This document shows, in pieces, positions 1 through 8,615 of a DNA stretch of 52,711 nt. How positions within the stretch are numbered: the stretch's first letter is position 1; every line of letters begins with the position of its first letter. The notes under the pieces were generated by a model. That model was not told the origin of the DNA and ran no database searches. It saw only the letters and a program-made list of their open reading frames with translations. This stretch comes from Amycolatopsis sp. CA-126428 (GTDB taxonomy: Bacteria; Actinomycetota; Actinomycetes; Mycobacteriales; Pseudonocardiaceae): the NCBI RefSeq assembly GCF_002904335.1, contig NZ_PPHF01000064.1, positions 1 to 52,711 of the forward strand. The letters are read 5' to 3'. The position numbers were made by a program, and so were the translations under genes.

Positions 1-68
1 TCTACACGACCGCGTCAGCGGCCTGAGAAACCGTCAGCCCCGGTGTCAACCGAAGTCTGGGCAGACCC
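1..68 (+). repeat. Left copy of 68-bp terminal inverted repeat
   Basis: These 68 bases are the exact reverse complement of 52641-52708. Identity stops at base 69 (A against T). Because the window starts inside the repeat, its true outer boundary is not visible. Read outward from base 68 it begins GGGTCTGCCCAGACTTCGGT, which could be the tip of an insertion sequence, but no transposase is seen with it. Confidence 0.95.
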
Positions 69-188
69 AGCCTCCCTCAGACGGGTCGTTTCGGTGGGAG
101 GACACCGCGGCGGTGAGCGTGCCGCTAGGCTGAGTCATGACCCACGGTGCGCTTGCGCACACTCACAGTCCCAAGTTCTGCGGAGGCG

Positions 189-401
189 ATGACAACGGAC
201 CCTGACAGCCCAATGCCGAAGCCGAGCGAGACCATGGCCGGTCTCGGCATTATTCAGGAGGCCGACCCGCAACTGCGCAGCCCCGCCCGCCGCTTCGCTC
301 TCCCGGCTGAAGCCGAAGACGCCCGCCGGGTCGTCGCCGCCCTAAGACCGCATCTCATTTGGTTGTGTTGTCGCATGGGCGATATCGTTGGTCGGCGATG
401 A
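189..401 (+). pseudogene. def: Peptide deformylase, N-terminal fragment cut by IS
   Basis: Host coding sequence runs from the ATG at 189 to about 345. After that the reading frame enters the IS5-like element and stops at 401. The fragment contains GIIQEADPQLRSPARRF followed by LPAEAEDARRVVAAL, which resembles the N-terminal region of the longer actinobacterial peptide deformylases that remove the formyl group from new proteins. The catalytic motifs (GxGLAAPQ-like, EGCLS-like, HExxH-like) lie downstream in the family and are absent here, so the product cannot be active. A GGAGG at 182-186 lies very close to ATG 189; ATG 213 and GTG 147 are alternative starts. The rest of the gene is not found beyond the element, so DNA was lost as well as interrupted. 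The family call rests on one short stretch. Confidence 0.6.
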
Positions 402-1237
402 CCGATGTGGAGAAGTGGTGTCCGGAGCCGTTGTGGCTGCTTGCGTACCCGCTGTTGCCTGATGCGCCGCAACGCCATCAAGGTGGAGGTCGGCGCCGGC
501 TGGATGATCGTCCGGTGCTGGCTGCGATTCTGTACGTGTTGCAGACCGGTTGTGCCTGGTCAGCGCTGCCGGTCTAGTTCGGGGTCAGTGCTGCGACCGC
601 GCATCGCCGGTTCACCGAGTGGGTCGAGGCGGAGGTGTTCGCCCGGCTGCACCAGCAAGTGCTGGACTTGCTTGGTTCTGCCGGAGCGATCGACTGGTCA
701 CGAGCGTCGGTGGACGCGATGCAGATCAGGGCGGTAAAAGGGGGATCTGACCGGCCCCAGCCCGGTTGACCGGGGCAAGCCGGGCTCGAAGATCCACGCG
801 ATGAGCGAGCGTGGTGGCCTCCCGTTGGCGGTGGTCATCTCCGCGGCCAACCGTAACGACCACCTGAGTTTCGAGGCGGTGGTCGATGCGGTCGCGCCGG
901 TCGCCGGGCCGGTTGGACGGCCGCGGCGCCGGCCGCGCAAGCTGCACGCGGACAAGGGCTACGACTACCCGTCCTGCTGGAAGGTCCTGCGTAGGCGGGG
1001 CATCATTGCCCGGATCGCCCGCCGGGGTATCGAGTCGGCAAGCGGCTGGGACGTTACCGGTACGTCATCGACCGGACCCTCGAGTGGGTTTCCCGGTTCC
1101 GTCGGCTTTTACGCCGCTACGAACGCAAGGCCGCCCACTTCCTGGGCTTCACCCAGCTGGCCTGCGCAATCATCTGCTCCCGCCGGGCTGTCAAACTAGA
1201 TCTTCTCGCGCACAACAACCCCAAATGAGATGTGGTC
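346..1237 (+). mobile_element. IS5-family insertion sequence (degenerate)
   Basis: An element of about 892 bp with imperfect terminal inverted repeats. The left end reads GACCGCATCTCATTTGG and the right end, reverse-complemented, reads GACCACATCTCATTTGG. It is flanked by TAA at 343-345 and 1238-1240, a 3-bp target duplication of the TNA kind known for some IS5 subgroups. The internal transposase is broken by one stop and two frameshifts, so the copy should not move by itself. It separates a peptide deformylase fragment from the 3' end of a glycosidase gene. Confidence 0.85.
398..1228 (+). pseudogene. IS5-family DDE transposase, frameshifted
   Basis: The protein can be reassembled across three frames. 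It starts MTDVEKWCPEPLWLL at 398 and meets an in-frame TAG at 575-577. It continues through a segment with SVDAMQIRAVKGG, shifts frame near 745-760 into GPSPVDRGKPGSKIH and LHADKGYDY, then shifts again near 1040 into RLGRYRYVIDRTLEW and ends at TGA 1226-1228. The D, D and E positions of an IS5-type DDE catalytic triad can be recognised (SVDAM, HADKGYD, RTLEW). Full length would be about 275 residues, usual for the family. It is non-functional as it stands; a sequencing error could explain one lesion but hardly all three. Confidence 0.85.
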
Positions 1238-3649
1238 TAAGCCGATCTGCACGCTGCCAAGGTGCTTGGCCGCAGTCGCCCGGACGCCGGTGACCGGGGC
1301 GAACGGCATCGCCGTCGTGGGCGTTCCCGTAGGTTCGACGAGGTAGGCGTGATCGGCAGCCACGGTGAGGCCGAATTGAGCCGCTGTGGTCGGCGCCACC
1401 ACTACCGCGCGGGTTTTCCCGTCGACGACGTGAACCGAGGCGCCCGGCCAGGGGTTGCGGACCTGCATGTCGTGCGTCGAGCCGGCCTGGATCGCGACCG
1501 TTGTCGGCTTGCCGTTCGCTGCCTGGACCGAAACCCGGGTGTTGTGCTGTACCGAGACAGTGCCGGCGACCGCCCATTCGGCGGGCCACGCGGGGGCGAC
1601 CCGCAGCACTCCGTCGTAGTCCTGCACGAGTGCCTCGTTGAGCGCGGCGGTGAGGACGCCGGACTGTTCGATGTAGGGCTGCTTTCCGCTGCCGCCCTGC
1701 CAGGAAGCCATACCGGAGACGAAACCCTGGTACTTCTTCACCATCGTGACCAGACCGTCTCGGACTTCGGAAGCGAGGCCCAGGCGTGCGGCCTGGACCG
1801 AGTCGTAGCTCCAGTCCGGCGAATTCCGGTATTGCCGGTTTTGGTACGTGCGAGTCGCGAGGTCGAACAGCGCGCCCGAGGAGTCGGTGACGACGTTGTA
1901 CGGCCAGACCGCTTCCAGTCCGATGTTCTCGACGTTGTGCTTGGCCACGTTCTGCTGGTAGGAGTCGGCGATCACCGTGGTGCCCGAGGCGTCGCCGGCC
2001 TCGGTCAGCTGCTGCGAGTGCGTCGCGGCGTCGGTCCGTGGCAACGGCAGGATCTGGGTGCGGGCGGTGTCGAGCTGGGCCGCGAGGTCGAGGTCGCTGC
2101 CCAGTAGCCGGGCGGCCTGCGCCGCCACGGGGAAGAACGCTCGCATGGCGACGATGTCGGTGGTCGGATCTTGGACGTTCCACTGGGTCTCATGCGCGTT
2201 GGCGATCGCGTGGCGGTAGCCGTCGGCGCCCACCGGGTGGTAGACCAGCAGGAACTTCGCTGCCTCCCGGATCAGCGGGTAGTGCTCGCGCAGGAAGTCC
2301 AGGTCGTCGGTGTGCTGGTACTGCTGCCAGATCCACAGGCCGATCTCGGCGCCGGTGGTCACCGTCCGGCCGTTCCAGGTCGCTCCAGCGGCCAAGTTGC
2401 AGGACGAAGCGGTTTTCGGCGTGGTGTCCCTCTGGTAGCCGTTGCCGTTGTACCGCATGGTCTCCGGGACGCAGATGCCCTCGAGTCCACCCATCTGGGC
2501 TTTCGTCCAGGCTTGGATCGCGTCGAGGTTGCCCAGGTAGAGGTTGTACAGCGGCGCATTGAGATCCGAGTTGCCTGAGCTGAGGTTGGCCGCGGTCTGC
2601 ATCCGGAGGTTCCAGAACCAGAATCCGGACGGGTACCACTGCTGGTAGTCCTGGCTGAAGTTGAACAGGTCGCCCACTCCGGCGTGAGATCCCGGCAGTC
2701 GGCCACGGCTTTCCGCCGCGTTGGAGTACAGGAACAGCGTGCGGAGATTCTCGAGGTAGTCGGCGGTCCCGTCCGCCGAGGTCATCTTGAACACGCCGGT
2801 GCGGCCCCAGAAGTCGTGCCACCACTTCAGGTGTGCACCCCTCAGCGCCGGCCGCCCGGCCGCGCCGTCGCCGCCGAAAAGGACGGCGGCGGTGGCCTGT
2901 GCATCGCCGCCGGTCCAGTGCGGCGCGGCGACGACGACTCGGAACGAGCCGTCGGCATGGGGTTGGAACCCGACTTCCGCGGAAGAACCGGCGGCGGTGG
3001 CGGCCACGTTGCGACCTCCGGCGGTGATGGCGGCAAGTGTGCCGAAGGCTTGGCCGGAGCCCGTCGTGGCCTTGTCGTCGATCCAGGATTCCGCAAGCGT
3101 GGCGATCTTGCCGTTCGCCGTGAGGGTCGGGGTGCGACCGGGCCACAGGCTTACTGCGGCGGTCTGGATACCGGCGGGGTCGGCGCCCGTCACTTCGATG
3201 ACGAGTTCGTCCTTGTCCGCGCGCACGAAGGCGGTCAGTGACATCCCGCCTCCGGATTCGCGCAGTGTGCCGTCGTAGAGGTCGACGCTGCCCGAGAAGT
3301 CAGGTGCACCGGTCAGCTTCGCCAGCCCGGGGATTGTCACCCAACCAGGGGACTTGCGGTCAGGAAAGGTGTCGGTGCGGTTGAGCTGGGCGGTGAACCC
3401 GGACGCTGCCCACGCGGCGGCGCCCAGCGTGCCGTTTCCCAGTGGCGCGAACTGGCTCGCCTCGGTGTTCGGCCGGCCCAGCACGATGTTCGACCTGCGC
3501 ACCACGGACGCCTTGTCGAGGGCGAAGGTGCCGTCGTGCCACGCGGTCGTGACTCCTCCGGCAGCCATCGCGACCGTGTCGGTGGCGAGCAACGTCGGCG
3601 CCAGCAGGCACAGAGCGGCGAACAGTAGCGACAGACGACGTCCGGCCAT
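1196..3649 (-). CDS. Secreted GH95-like six-hairpin glycosidase, 3' end altered by IS
   Basis: A protein of about 817 residues with a signal peptide (MAGRRLSLLFAALCLLAP, cleavage near AMAAG). An N-terminal beta-sandwich contains GNGTLGAAAW. A long alpha/alpha-toroid follows with FSQDYQQWYPSGFWFWNLRM, AEIGLWIWQQYQHTDDLDFLREHYP and HETQWNVQDPTTD. This layout resembles GH95 and related six-hairpin glycosidases acting on fucosylated or galactosylated plant glycans; the substrate is not certain. ATG 3649 is chosen because GAGGAG precedes it at good spacing; GTG 3679 has none. The native gene ends at 1238: the last 13 residues and the TAG come from the insertion element, so the true C-terminus is lost, probably by only a few residues. 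It is divergent from the LacI gene at 4088. Confidence 0.7.
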   Translation of the reverse strand: MAGRRLSLLFAALCLLAPTLLATDTVAMAAGGVTTAWHDGTFALDKASVVRRSNIVLGRPNTEASQFAPLGNGTLGAAAWAASGFTAQLNRTDTFPDRKSPGWVTIPGLAKLTGAPDFSGSVDLYDGTLRESGGGMSLTAFVRADKDELVIEVTGADPAGIQTAAVSLWPGRTPTLTANGKIATLAESWIDDKATTGSGQAFGTLAAITAGGRNVAATAAGSSAEVGFQPHADGSFRVVVAAPHWTGGDAQATAAVLFGGDGAAGRPALRGAHLKWWHDFWGRTGVFKMTSADGTADYLENLRTLFLYSNAAESRGRLPGSHAGVGDLFNFSQDYQQWYPSGFWFWNLRMQTAANLSSGNSDLNAPLYNLYLGNLDAIQAWTKAQMGGLEGICVPETMRYNGNGYQRDTTPKTASSCNLAAGATWNGRTVTTGAEIGLWIWQQYQHTDDLDFLREHYPLIREAAKFLLVYHPVGADGYRHAIANAHETQWNVQDPTTDIVAMRAFFPVAAQAARLLGSDLDLAAQLDTARTQILPLPRTDAATHSQQLTEAGDASGTTVIADSYQQNVAKHNVENIGLEAVWPYNVVTDSSGALFDLATRTYQNRQYRNSPDWSYDSVQAARLGLASEVRDGLVTMVKKYQGFVSGMASWQGGSGKQPYIEQSGVLTAALNEALVQDYDGVLRVAPAWPAEWAVAGTVSVQHNTRVSVQAANGKPTTVAIQAGSTHDMQVRNPWPGASVHVVDGKTRAVVVAPTTAAQFGLTVAADHAYLVEPTGTPTTAMPFAPVTGVRATAAKHLGSVQIGLDHISFGVVVREKI

Positions 3650-4087
3650 GGCGTTGCTCCTCGGGCGCAAGTCAGTCACGTCGATGTGACTGTGGCGGCG
3701 GGGCTTGCGTCCGTAGGTTATACATCGGACCTTTTCTGCAACTCAAGGGTGAAAATTTTCAGTCCCTCGGGGTATGTTCCGGAACTGATCCGATGTATCG
3801 GTGGTGACGCCGAGTCAGCGATGGGCTCACGAAGAGTTAGGCGGGCTGATGTGAGGACACCGCCATGATGTCGGCATGGTAACCGTTTTCTAGAGCTGGG
3901 TCCGTGTCCCTGTCTCAGGGCAACGCTGCTCAGGGTCGTACTAGGGGGATGAGACCGCCTTGACCTGGGCCGATTGAACGGGTTAGCGTAGTAAACGCTT
4001 TCTTGGCGCAGTTACTGTGGACTGTGTGGAGGAGCCAAGTTCGCCTCCTGAAGCAGGAGACCTGCCCGACATCCAATGGAGGATTCG
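3650..4087. promoter_or_regulatory. Divergent control region between glycosidase and LacI gene
   Basis: This 438-bp region holds no gene. It contains an exact 10-bp inverted pair, ATACATCGGA (3720-3729) and TCCGATGTAT (3789-3798), the latter inside CCGATGTATCGG (3790-3801). It also has a perfect palindrome TGAAAATTTTCA (3750-3761), a weak LacI-like site GGTAACCGTTTTCT (3879-3892) and a better one at 3990-4003. Such density suggests control of both flanking genes. No promoter hexamers are claimed. Confidence 0.6.
3990..4003. promoter_or_regulatory. LacI-type operator, group A (AGTAAACGCTTTCT)
   Basis: Two mismatches from the AGAAAGCGCTTTCT palindrome found at many promoters between 13 and 39 kb. 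It lies 85 bp upstream of the LacI gene at 4088 and about 340 bp upstream of the leftward glycosidase, which links this locus to the central glycan regulon. Confidence 0.6.
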
Positions 4088-5128
4088 GTGGCCGATCACT
4101 CGACGAAGACCATGCCGACGCTGGCTGTGATCGCTCGGGAGGCGGGGGTTTCGGTACCTACGGTGTCGCGGGTGGTCAACGGCCGTGAGGAAGTGGCGGC
4201 CGGTACGCGGCAAAAAGTCACCGAGGTGTTGCTTCGGCGCGGTTATGTCCGGCGGCGCAGCGACACGAAGCACAATCCGCGGGAAAGCCCGCTGGTGGAC
4301 GTCATCCTGCGCGGGTTGCGGAACAGCTACGCGTCCGAACTGCTGAGCGGGATCGAGCAACGCGCGCACGCGGCCGGTCTCGACATCGTGGTGTCCGCGA
4401 TGGAGGGCTGCGAAGAGCGCGAGCCTCCGAGCCGCGGTTGGCTCGACAAACTCGCTCGCCGCGGAAGCGCGGGCGTGCTGCTCGTGTTCGACGAACCCAC
4501 CCGCCTCCAGAGTAACTGGCTGGCGGACCACGAGGTTGCGGTGGTCGTGATCGACCCGGTCCGGCCACTCGTTCGAGCACTGCCGTCAGTCGGGTCCACG
4601 AATCGCGCCGGCGGATTCTCCGCGGCCGAACACCTGATCGAGCAGGGACACCGGCGGATCGGAGTGATCGCCGGGCCGTCGGCCAGGCTGTACGCCACCG
4701 CCAGGATCGAAGGGGCCCGTGCGGCGATCGAGGCCACCGGCGGACGGCTCACCTCGGCGTACGTCAGGCACGGAGAACCCAATCAGGCCGGCGGATATTC
4801 GGGGATGTGCCAGTTGCTCGCCCTCGAGGACCCGCCCACTGCCGTCTTCTGCTGCAGCGACACTATGGCGCTCGGTGCTTGTGAGTTGTTGCGTGAACGC
4901 GGCATTTCGGTGCCGGACGGTATGAGTGTCGTCGGATTCGATGACACGCCGGAATGTTCATGGCTCCGGCCCGCGTTGACGAGCGTCCGCCAGCCCATCG
5001 TCGAGATGGGGGCGGCGGGGTTCGATATGCTCGCGGGCCTGATCGCGGGCGAGCGCCCGAGAGCGGCGCGGCTTGAACTGCCCACCACCCTGATCGTGCG
5101 CCACAGCACCGGCAGGCCTCGTAGCTGA
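4088..5128 (+). CDS. LacI-family transcriptional regulator (1)
   Basis: About 346 residues: an N-terminal LacI helix-turn-helix (LAVIAREAGVSVPTVSRVVNG) followed by a periplasmic-binding-protein-like effector domain (IEQGHRRIGVIAGPS, VPDGMSVVGFDDTPECSWLRPALTSVRQP). GTG 4088 is preferred because GGAGG at 4078-4082 precedes it by five bases; ATG 4076 overlaps that Shine-Dalgarno sequence and has none of its own. It is divergent from the secreted glycosidase and lies upstream of the beta-helix protein at 5475, so it probably controls both in response to a glycan-derived sugar. Its binding site is unknown; the TGAAAATTTTCA palindrome at 3750 and the operator at 3990 are candidates. Confidence 0.9.
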   Translation: MADHSTKTMPTLAVIAREAGVSVPTVSRVVNGREEVAAGTRQKVTEVLLRRGYVRRRSDTKHNPRESPLVDVILRGLRNSYASELLSGIEQRAHAAGLDIVVSAMEGCEEREPPSRGWLDKLARRGSAGVLLVFDEPTRLQSNWLADHEVAVVVIDPVRPLVRALPSVGSTNRAGGFSAAEHLIEQGHRRIGVIAGPSARLYATARIEGARAAIEATGGRLTSAYVRHGEPNQAGGYSGMCQLLALEDPPTAVFCCSDTMALGACELLRERGISVPDGMSVVGFDDTPECSWLRPALTSVRQPIVEMGAAGFDMLAGLIAGERPRAARLELPTTLIVRHSTGRPRS

Positions 5129-5474
5129 AAAATCGAATAGTCGAAATTCCGCAAAATGAACGTCGAGAGAAAATGCGCGCTCGCCGCTGTGGCCGGCCGA
5201 CCCACCTTCGCCACGTCATGAGCCGGTTGAGAGGCTTATTTCCGCGAGAGGCGTCGACGTCTGAAATTTTCAAGCCTTGACGGGCGGCGTCGACGGGATG
5301 AACACTTCTTGGCACGGCTCCCACCGAATCCCTGTCGCGAGATCCTCGCCGGCCGGAGCACAGGGAAGCTTTTCCACGACGTTCGTCCCTCTCGACGATG
5401 CTGAGGCCGTCGGCGGCCGAGCGGGAATCCGAATCCCGGCCGGCTGTCCCCGGACCGAGTACCAGGAGTCAACG
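5129..5474 (+). promoter_or_regulatory. Leader/promoter region of the beta-helix gene
   Basis: A 346-bp stretch with no convincing gene. It holds TGAAATTTTCA at 5262-5272, an odd-length version of the palindrome seen at 3750-3761 in front of the divergent glycosidase. An open frame reaches back to 5277, but the signal peptide and Shine-Dalgarno sequence place the real start at 5475, so 5277-5474 is read as untranslated leader. Confidence 0.45.
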
Positions 5475-7478
5475 ATGACAGGTTCTGCCTCGTTCAGACG
5501 TGCGTCCCCGTCCATGGCCGCGCTTCTCGCCGCGGCTTGCGCGCTGGCGCCACATCCTGCCGCCGAAGCCGGGCAGTCTGGCCCGGTGCGGGTGACGACA
5601 GTTCTGCACCCGACGTTCGACACCTACCTGGAAGGCACGAGCACAACGGCCCTGCACTGGCTGCCGACCTTGTTGGTTTCCCATAGGGAAGCCGCGGAAG
5701 CCCCCGTGACCCGGTCGGCATTCCTGCGGTTCGACGTCTCGCAGGCCGCTTTGCCGGGCACAGTGGTGGACGCCCGGCTGGAACTGACGCTCCAGGCGGG
5801 CGCACCCGATCCAGGTGCCGTCCAGCTCGCCGCGGCACGGGTGGAGACCGACGACTGGACCGTGCCCAACACCGCGGCGGCCACGGACATCGCGGACACG
5901 ACAGGTCCGCTGGTTCGACGTGGTGATCGGTTCGTCTACTCGGCCGGGGTCGGTGATGCTGCGCGGCAGGACCGGGCCGGGGACGGCGCCTTGTCGCTCA
6001 AGGTCTACGCGCCCGCGGCCGGCCCCGCGACGTTGGCGTTCCCCTCGCAGGACGCGGGTGACGGCCCCGAACTGCCGAGCCTGGTCGTCACCACCGCGGT
6101 GGACGCGGCAACAGCGAGGGCGCACGCGGCTGCGGCCTCGGACCTGTCGGTTACCCGGCATCAGGTCGACGCGATGCTCCGTCGTCCAGGTGCCGAGCTG
6201 AGACTGCGTGAGGAGGCTCCGCTGGGATCCCGGCTCCGGTGGCGATCTTCCGATGAGCAGCTCGTCACCGACAGCGGGCACGTCACCCGGCCGTCCGCGT
6301 CCTTGCCGGACGGTTCCGTGCTTCTGGATCTCACTGTGACGCAGGGCGCGGTGACTCTCGTCGACCGGTTCCGGGTGTCGGTCCCGCACAGCGATCAGGT
6401 GGCGGCTCCGGTGACTCCTGCCTACGCCGTCCAGCACGTTGCGCTGGAGAGTGGTGCGACGGCGCTGATCGACCGGCAATGGGGTGGGGTTTTCGAGCAC
6501 GTCCAGTCCCCCGTGCAGCATCTTGACGCGGTGGTCGACGTGCGGCCGGGGGAACGGATCCAGCCGGCGGTGGACGCGATGGGTGCCCGCGGTGGCGGGG
6601 TCGTGCACCTCGTCGGAGGCCTGCACCGGGTCCAGGGCCGGATCGATCTGCGCAGCGGAGTCAGCCTCGTCGGTGACGGCCCCGGTCTGACCGTGGTGCA
6701 GCAGGACGGCAGCGGAGACACGATCGGCACGACCCTGCGCCAGCTCACCGATGTGGTCCTCAAGGACTTCACCCTCCAGGGCATCCGTGGCGCGGCTTCG
6801 GTCAGCAACGGGGTGCTGCTGGCCGGAAGTGACCCGCAGAGCGCGCGACACTCGCGCATCATGCTGCAGAACGTCACGGTCAAGAATTTCGGCAGCATGG
6901 GCATCCACATGAAACGGACCGCGAACATCATCCTCGACCGCGTGGCGTCGCTGTACAACGGTGAAGCGAACGGCCTGTTCCACAACCTCTACCTCTTGTA
7001 CGACAACAATGTGCTGCAGTCGGACACGGATCTTTCCCGGCCGGTTCTCGGCAAGGGAGCCAAGTACACCTCAACCAGCAATGTCCTGGTCCAGCGGGCG
7101 AAGATCCGGGACGCGATCGGCAACGGGATCCAGGCCGACGGCCCGGAGGACACCAAGATCCTCTTCTACGACTACACCGTGGCCGGTGCGGGCAAGACGG
7201 CGCTCTGGTTCATTTCCGAGGACTTCAAACACCCGACTCCGCCGACCTACGACCCGGCCAACGCGCCGAAACACGTGATTCTGGCGAAGTCACACATCAC
7301 CGGCAACTTGCGCGGCGGGGTGTGGAAAGCGCTGACCGACGTCTATGTCGTCGACACCGTGTTCGCCAACCGGCAGAGCGATCTGATGCTGCTGAACACG
7401 CAGCCCGTCTTCGTTCGGACCGGCTTCTCCATTGCACCCACCTATCACACCGATCCGAACGACCTGCCCTTGTACTAG
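5475..7478 (+). CDS. Secreted DNRLRE-domain, right-handed beta-helix protein (pectate lyase-like)
   Basis: About 667 residues. An N-terminal signal peptide (MTGSASFRRASPSMAALLAAACALAPHPAAEA) is followed by a DNRLRE/CBM96-like domain (FDTYLEG, AFLRFDVSQAALPGTVVDARLELTL). After a linker comes a right-handed parallel beta-helix (RIQPAVDAMGARGGGVVHL, SLVGDGPGLTVVQQDG, VTVKNFGSMGIHMKRTANI, IRDAIGNGIQADGPEDTKI). This combination occurs in secreted polysaccharide lyases and glycosidases acting on pectin-like or uronate polymers. No diagnostic active site could be assigned, so the enzyme class is open. ATG 5475 has AGGAG six bases upstream. It follows the LacI gene in the same direction, and lyase-like and esterase genes follow it. 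Confidence 0.75.
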   Translation: MTGSASFRRASPSMAALLAAACALAPHPAAEAGQSGPVRVTTVLHPTFDTYLEGTSTTALHWLPTLLVSHREAAEAPVTRSAFLRFDVSQAALPGTVVDARLELTLQAGAPDPGAVQLAAARVETDDWTVPNTAAATDIADTTGPLVRRGDRFVYSAGVGDAARQDRAGDGALSLKVYAPAAGPATLAFPSQDAGDGPELPSLVVTTAVDAATARAHAAAASDLSVTRHQVDAMLRRPGAELRLREEAPLGSRLRWRSSDEQLVTDSGHVTRPSASLPDGSVLLDLTVTQGAVTLVDRFRVSVPHSDQVAAPVTPAYAVQHVALESGATALIDRQWGGVFEHVQSPVQHLDAVVDVRPGERIQPAVDAMGARGGGVVHLVGGLHRVQGRIDLRSGVSLVGDGPGLTVVQQDGSGDTIGTTLRQLTDVVLKDFTLQGIRGAASVSNGVLLAGSDPQSARHSRIMLQNVTVKNFGSMGIHMKRTANIILDRVASLYNGEANGLFHNLYLLYDNNVLQSDTDLSRPVLGKGAKYTSTSNVLVQRAKIRDAIGNGIQADGPEDTKILFYDYTVAGAGKTALWFISEDFKHPTPPTYDPANAPKHVILAKSHITGNLRGGVWKALTDVYVVDTVFANRQSDLMLLNTQPVFVRTGFSIAPTYHTDPNDLPLY

Positions 7479-7615
7479 CTGACCTGGCCGGGAAAGGGGT
7501 GCGGAGTACCAGATCGCCGGATCAGGGGGCCGGCGAGTTCGCTTCGGCGGCTGAAAGTGGCCGCGTGACCCAGCAAGTATGTCTTTCCGTCCCGACGATG
7601 TGAGGGGAAGAGCTC

Positions 7616-8485
7616 GTGAAAAACAATGAAACCGTCCTTCAGTGCAGGTCGAATCAGCGGCGGCGGCCGTGGTCGATCAGTGCGCCAGTCGTTCTCGCTG
7701 CCACGATGGTGATGGTGTCAGGTGTGGGCGGGGTCGCCGAGGCCGTGACGAAGACCGACACCGCCACCATGAAGGCGACGTCCTTCGAGGACGGGCTGAT
7801 GTCGCCGTTCTCCGTGTGCACGACGCAGAGCCCCAACTACGCCCGTGTGGAAACGGCGTTCGGAACCAAGGCGACGAAGTTCTTCTGGACGCAGTCGGGC
7901 TACGACGGGACGCGAATGGATCGCGGAGCCGAAGCGTGCAGCGACTTGAAGGTCTACAAGGAAGGGTGGTACGGCCTCAAGCTCCTGCTGCCCTCGTCGG
8001 GCTATCCCCGCGATAAGACAACCATCGTCGGTCAAATCTTCGACAGTGGCGGGTGCAGCTCCTGGGCGGGCATCCTGATCGTGCAGAACAACGAGTTGTG
8101 GCTCGAACACCGCGGGGCCTGCGTCACGTCGACCACCCGCACGCGCCTCGACTCCGACATCCCGCGCGACACGTGGCTGCCGATCCGGATCCACTACGTG
8201 ATCTCGAAGGCGAACGCGGGCCGGATCGAAGTCTGGTACCGCGGAGCCCCGAAGGCGACACCGACCTATCGGGCCACCGGCATCAATTTCGCGTCGTGGG
8301 GTCAGTACACCTCGAGCGACGAACTGGCCAAGGTGGCCGACAACCAGATCGGCCTCAAATTCGGCATGTACTGCGCCGACTACGCGAACTACACCGCGGG
8401 TGAGACCCGCGTGCTGTACTACGACAACATCGCCCAGCTGGCGGGCAACCCGTCCAATGCCTTCGATTTGGTCAACCCCAACTGA
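7616..8485 (+). CDS. Secreted polysaccharide lyase-like protein (heparin lyase I/PL20-type fold)
   Basis: A 289-residue protein with an N-terminal export signal (VVLAATMVMVSGVGGVAEAV). It starts at a GTG preceded by GAGGGGAAG. The mature part begins with FEDG, then has SDLKVYKEGWYGLKLLLPS, TTIVGQIFDSGG, WLEHRGAC and a closing YYDNIAQLAG. This pattern suggests the single-domain beta-jelly-roll polysaccharide lyases grouped with heparin lyase I and glucuronan lyase, which cleave uronic-acid glycans by beta-elimination. The assignment is by overall pattern; the substrate is unknown and catalytic residues are not assigned. It sits 137 bp after the beta-helix gene in the same direction and is followed by a strong hairpin. 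Confidence 0.6.
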   Translation: MKNNETVLQCRSNQRRRPWSISAPVVLAATMVMVSGVGGVAEAVTKTDTATMKATSFEDGLMSPFSVCTTQSPNYARVETAFGTKATKFFWTQSGYDGTRMDRGAEACSDLKVYKEGWYGLKLLLPSSGYPRDKTTIVGQIFDSGGCSSWAGILIVQNNELWLEHRGACVTSTTRTRLDSDIPRDTWLPIRIHYVISKANAGRIEVWYRGAPKATPTYRATGINFASWGQYTSSDELAKVADNQIGLKFGMYCADYANYTAGETRVLYYDNIAQLAGNPSNAFDLVNPN

Positions 8486-8494
8486 TCGCCGGAC

Positions 8495-8534
8495 CTCGGC
8501 AACGGCGTACGCCCCGTCGGGCGCCGTTGCCGAG
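8495..8534 (+). terminator. Hairpin terminator after the lyase-like gene
   Basis: Perfect 13-bp inverted repeat CTCGGCAACGGCG (8495-8507) and CGCCGTTGCCGAG (8522-8534) with a 14-base loop, starting 10 bases after the stop codon. There is no T-run, as is common in high-GC actinomycetes. Confidence 0.75.
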
Positions 8535-8615
8535 ACGCGGTCTCCGCCTCCCGGTGTATCCGTCCTGAAACGAACCGCGTCCGCCTTCCCGGAACCACGT
8601 CAAAGAGGACAGCAA

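Noticed and set aside
1..68. tRNA end or attachment site at the window edge
   Set aside because: No cloverleaf, T-loop or CCA-like end could be folded from the 68-bp repeat, and no integrase gene is present.
5277..5474. N-terminal extension of the beta-helix protein from an upstream start
   Set aside because: A signal peptide and AGGAG place the start at 5475; the extension is not protein-like and lies over the leader with its palindrome.
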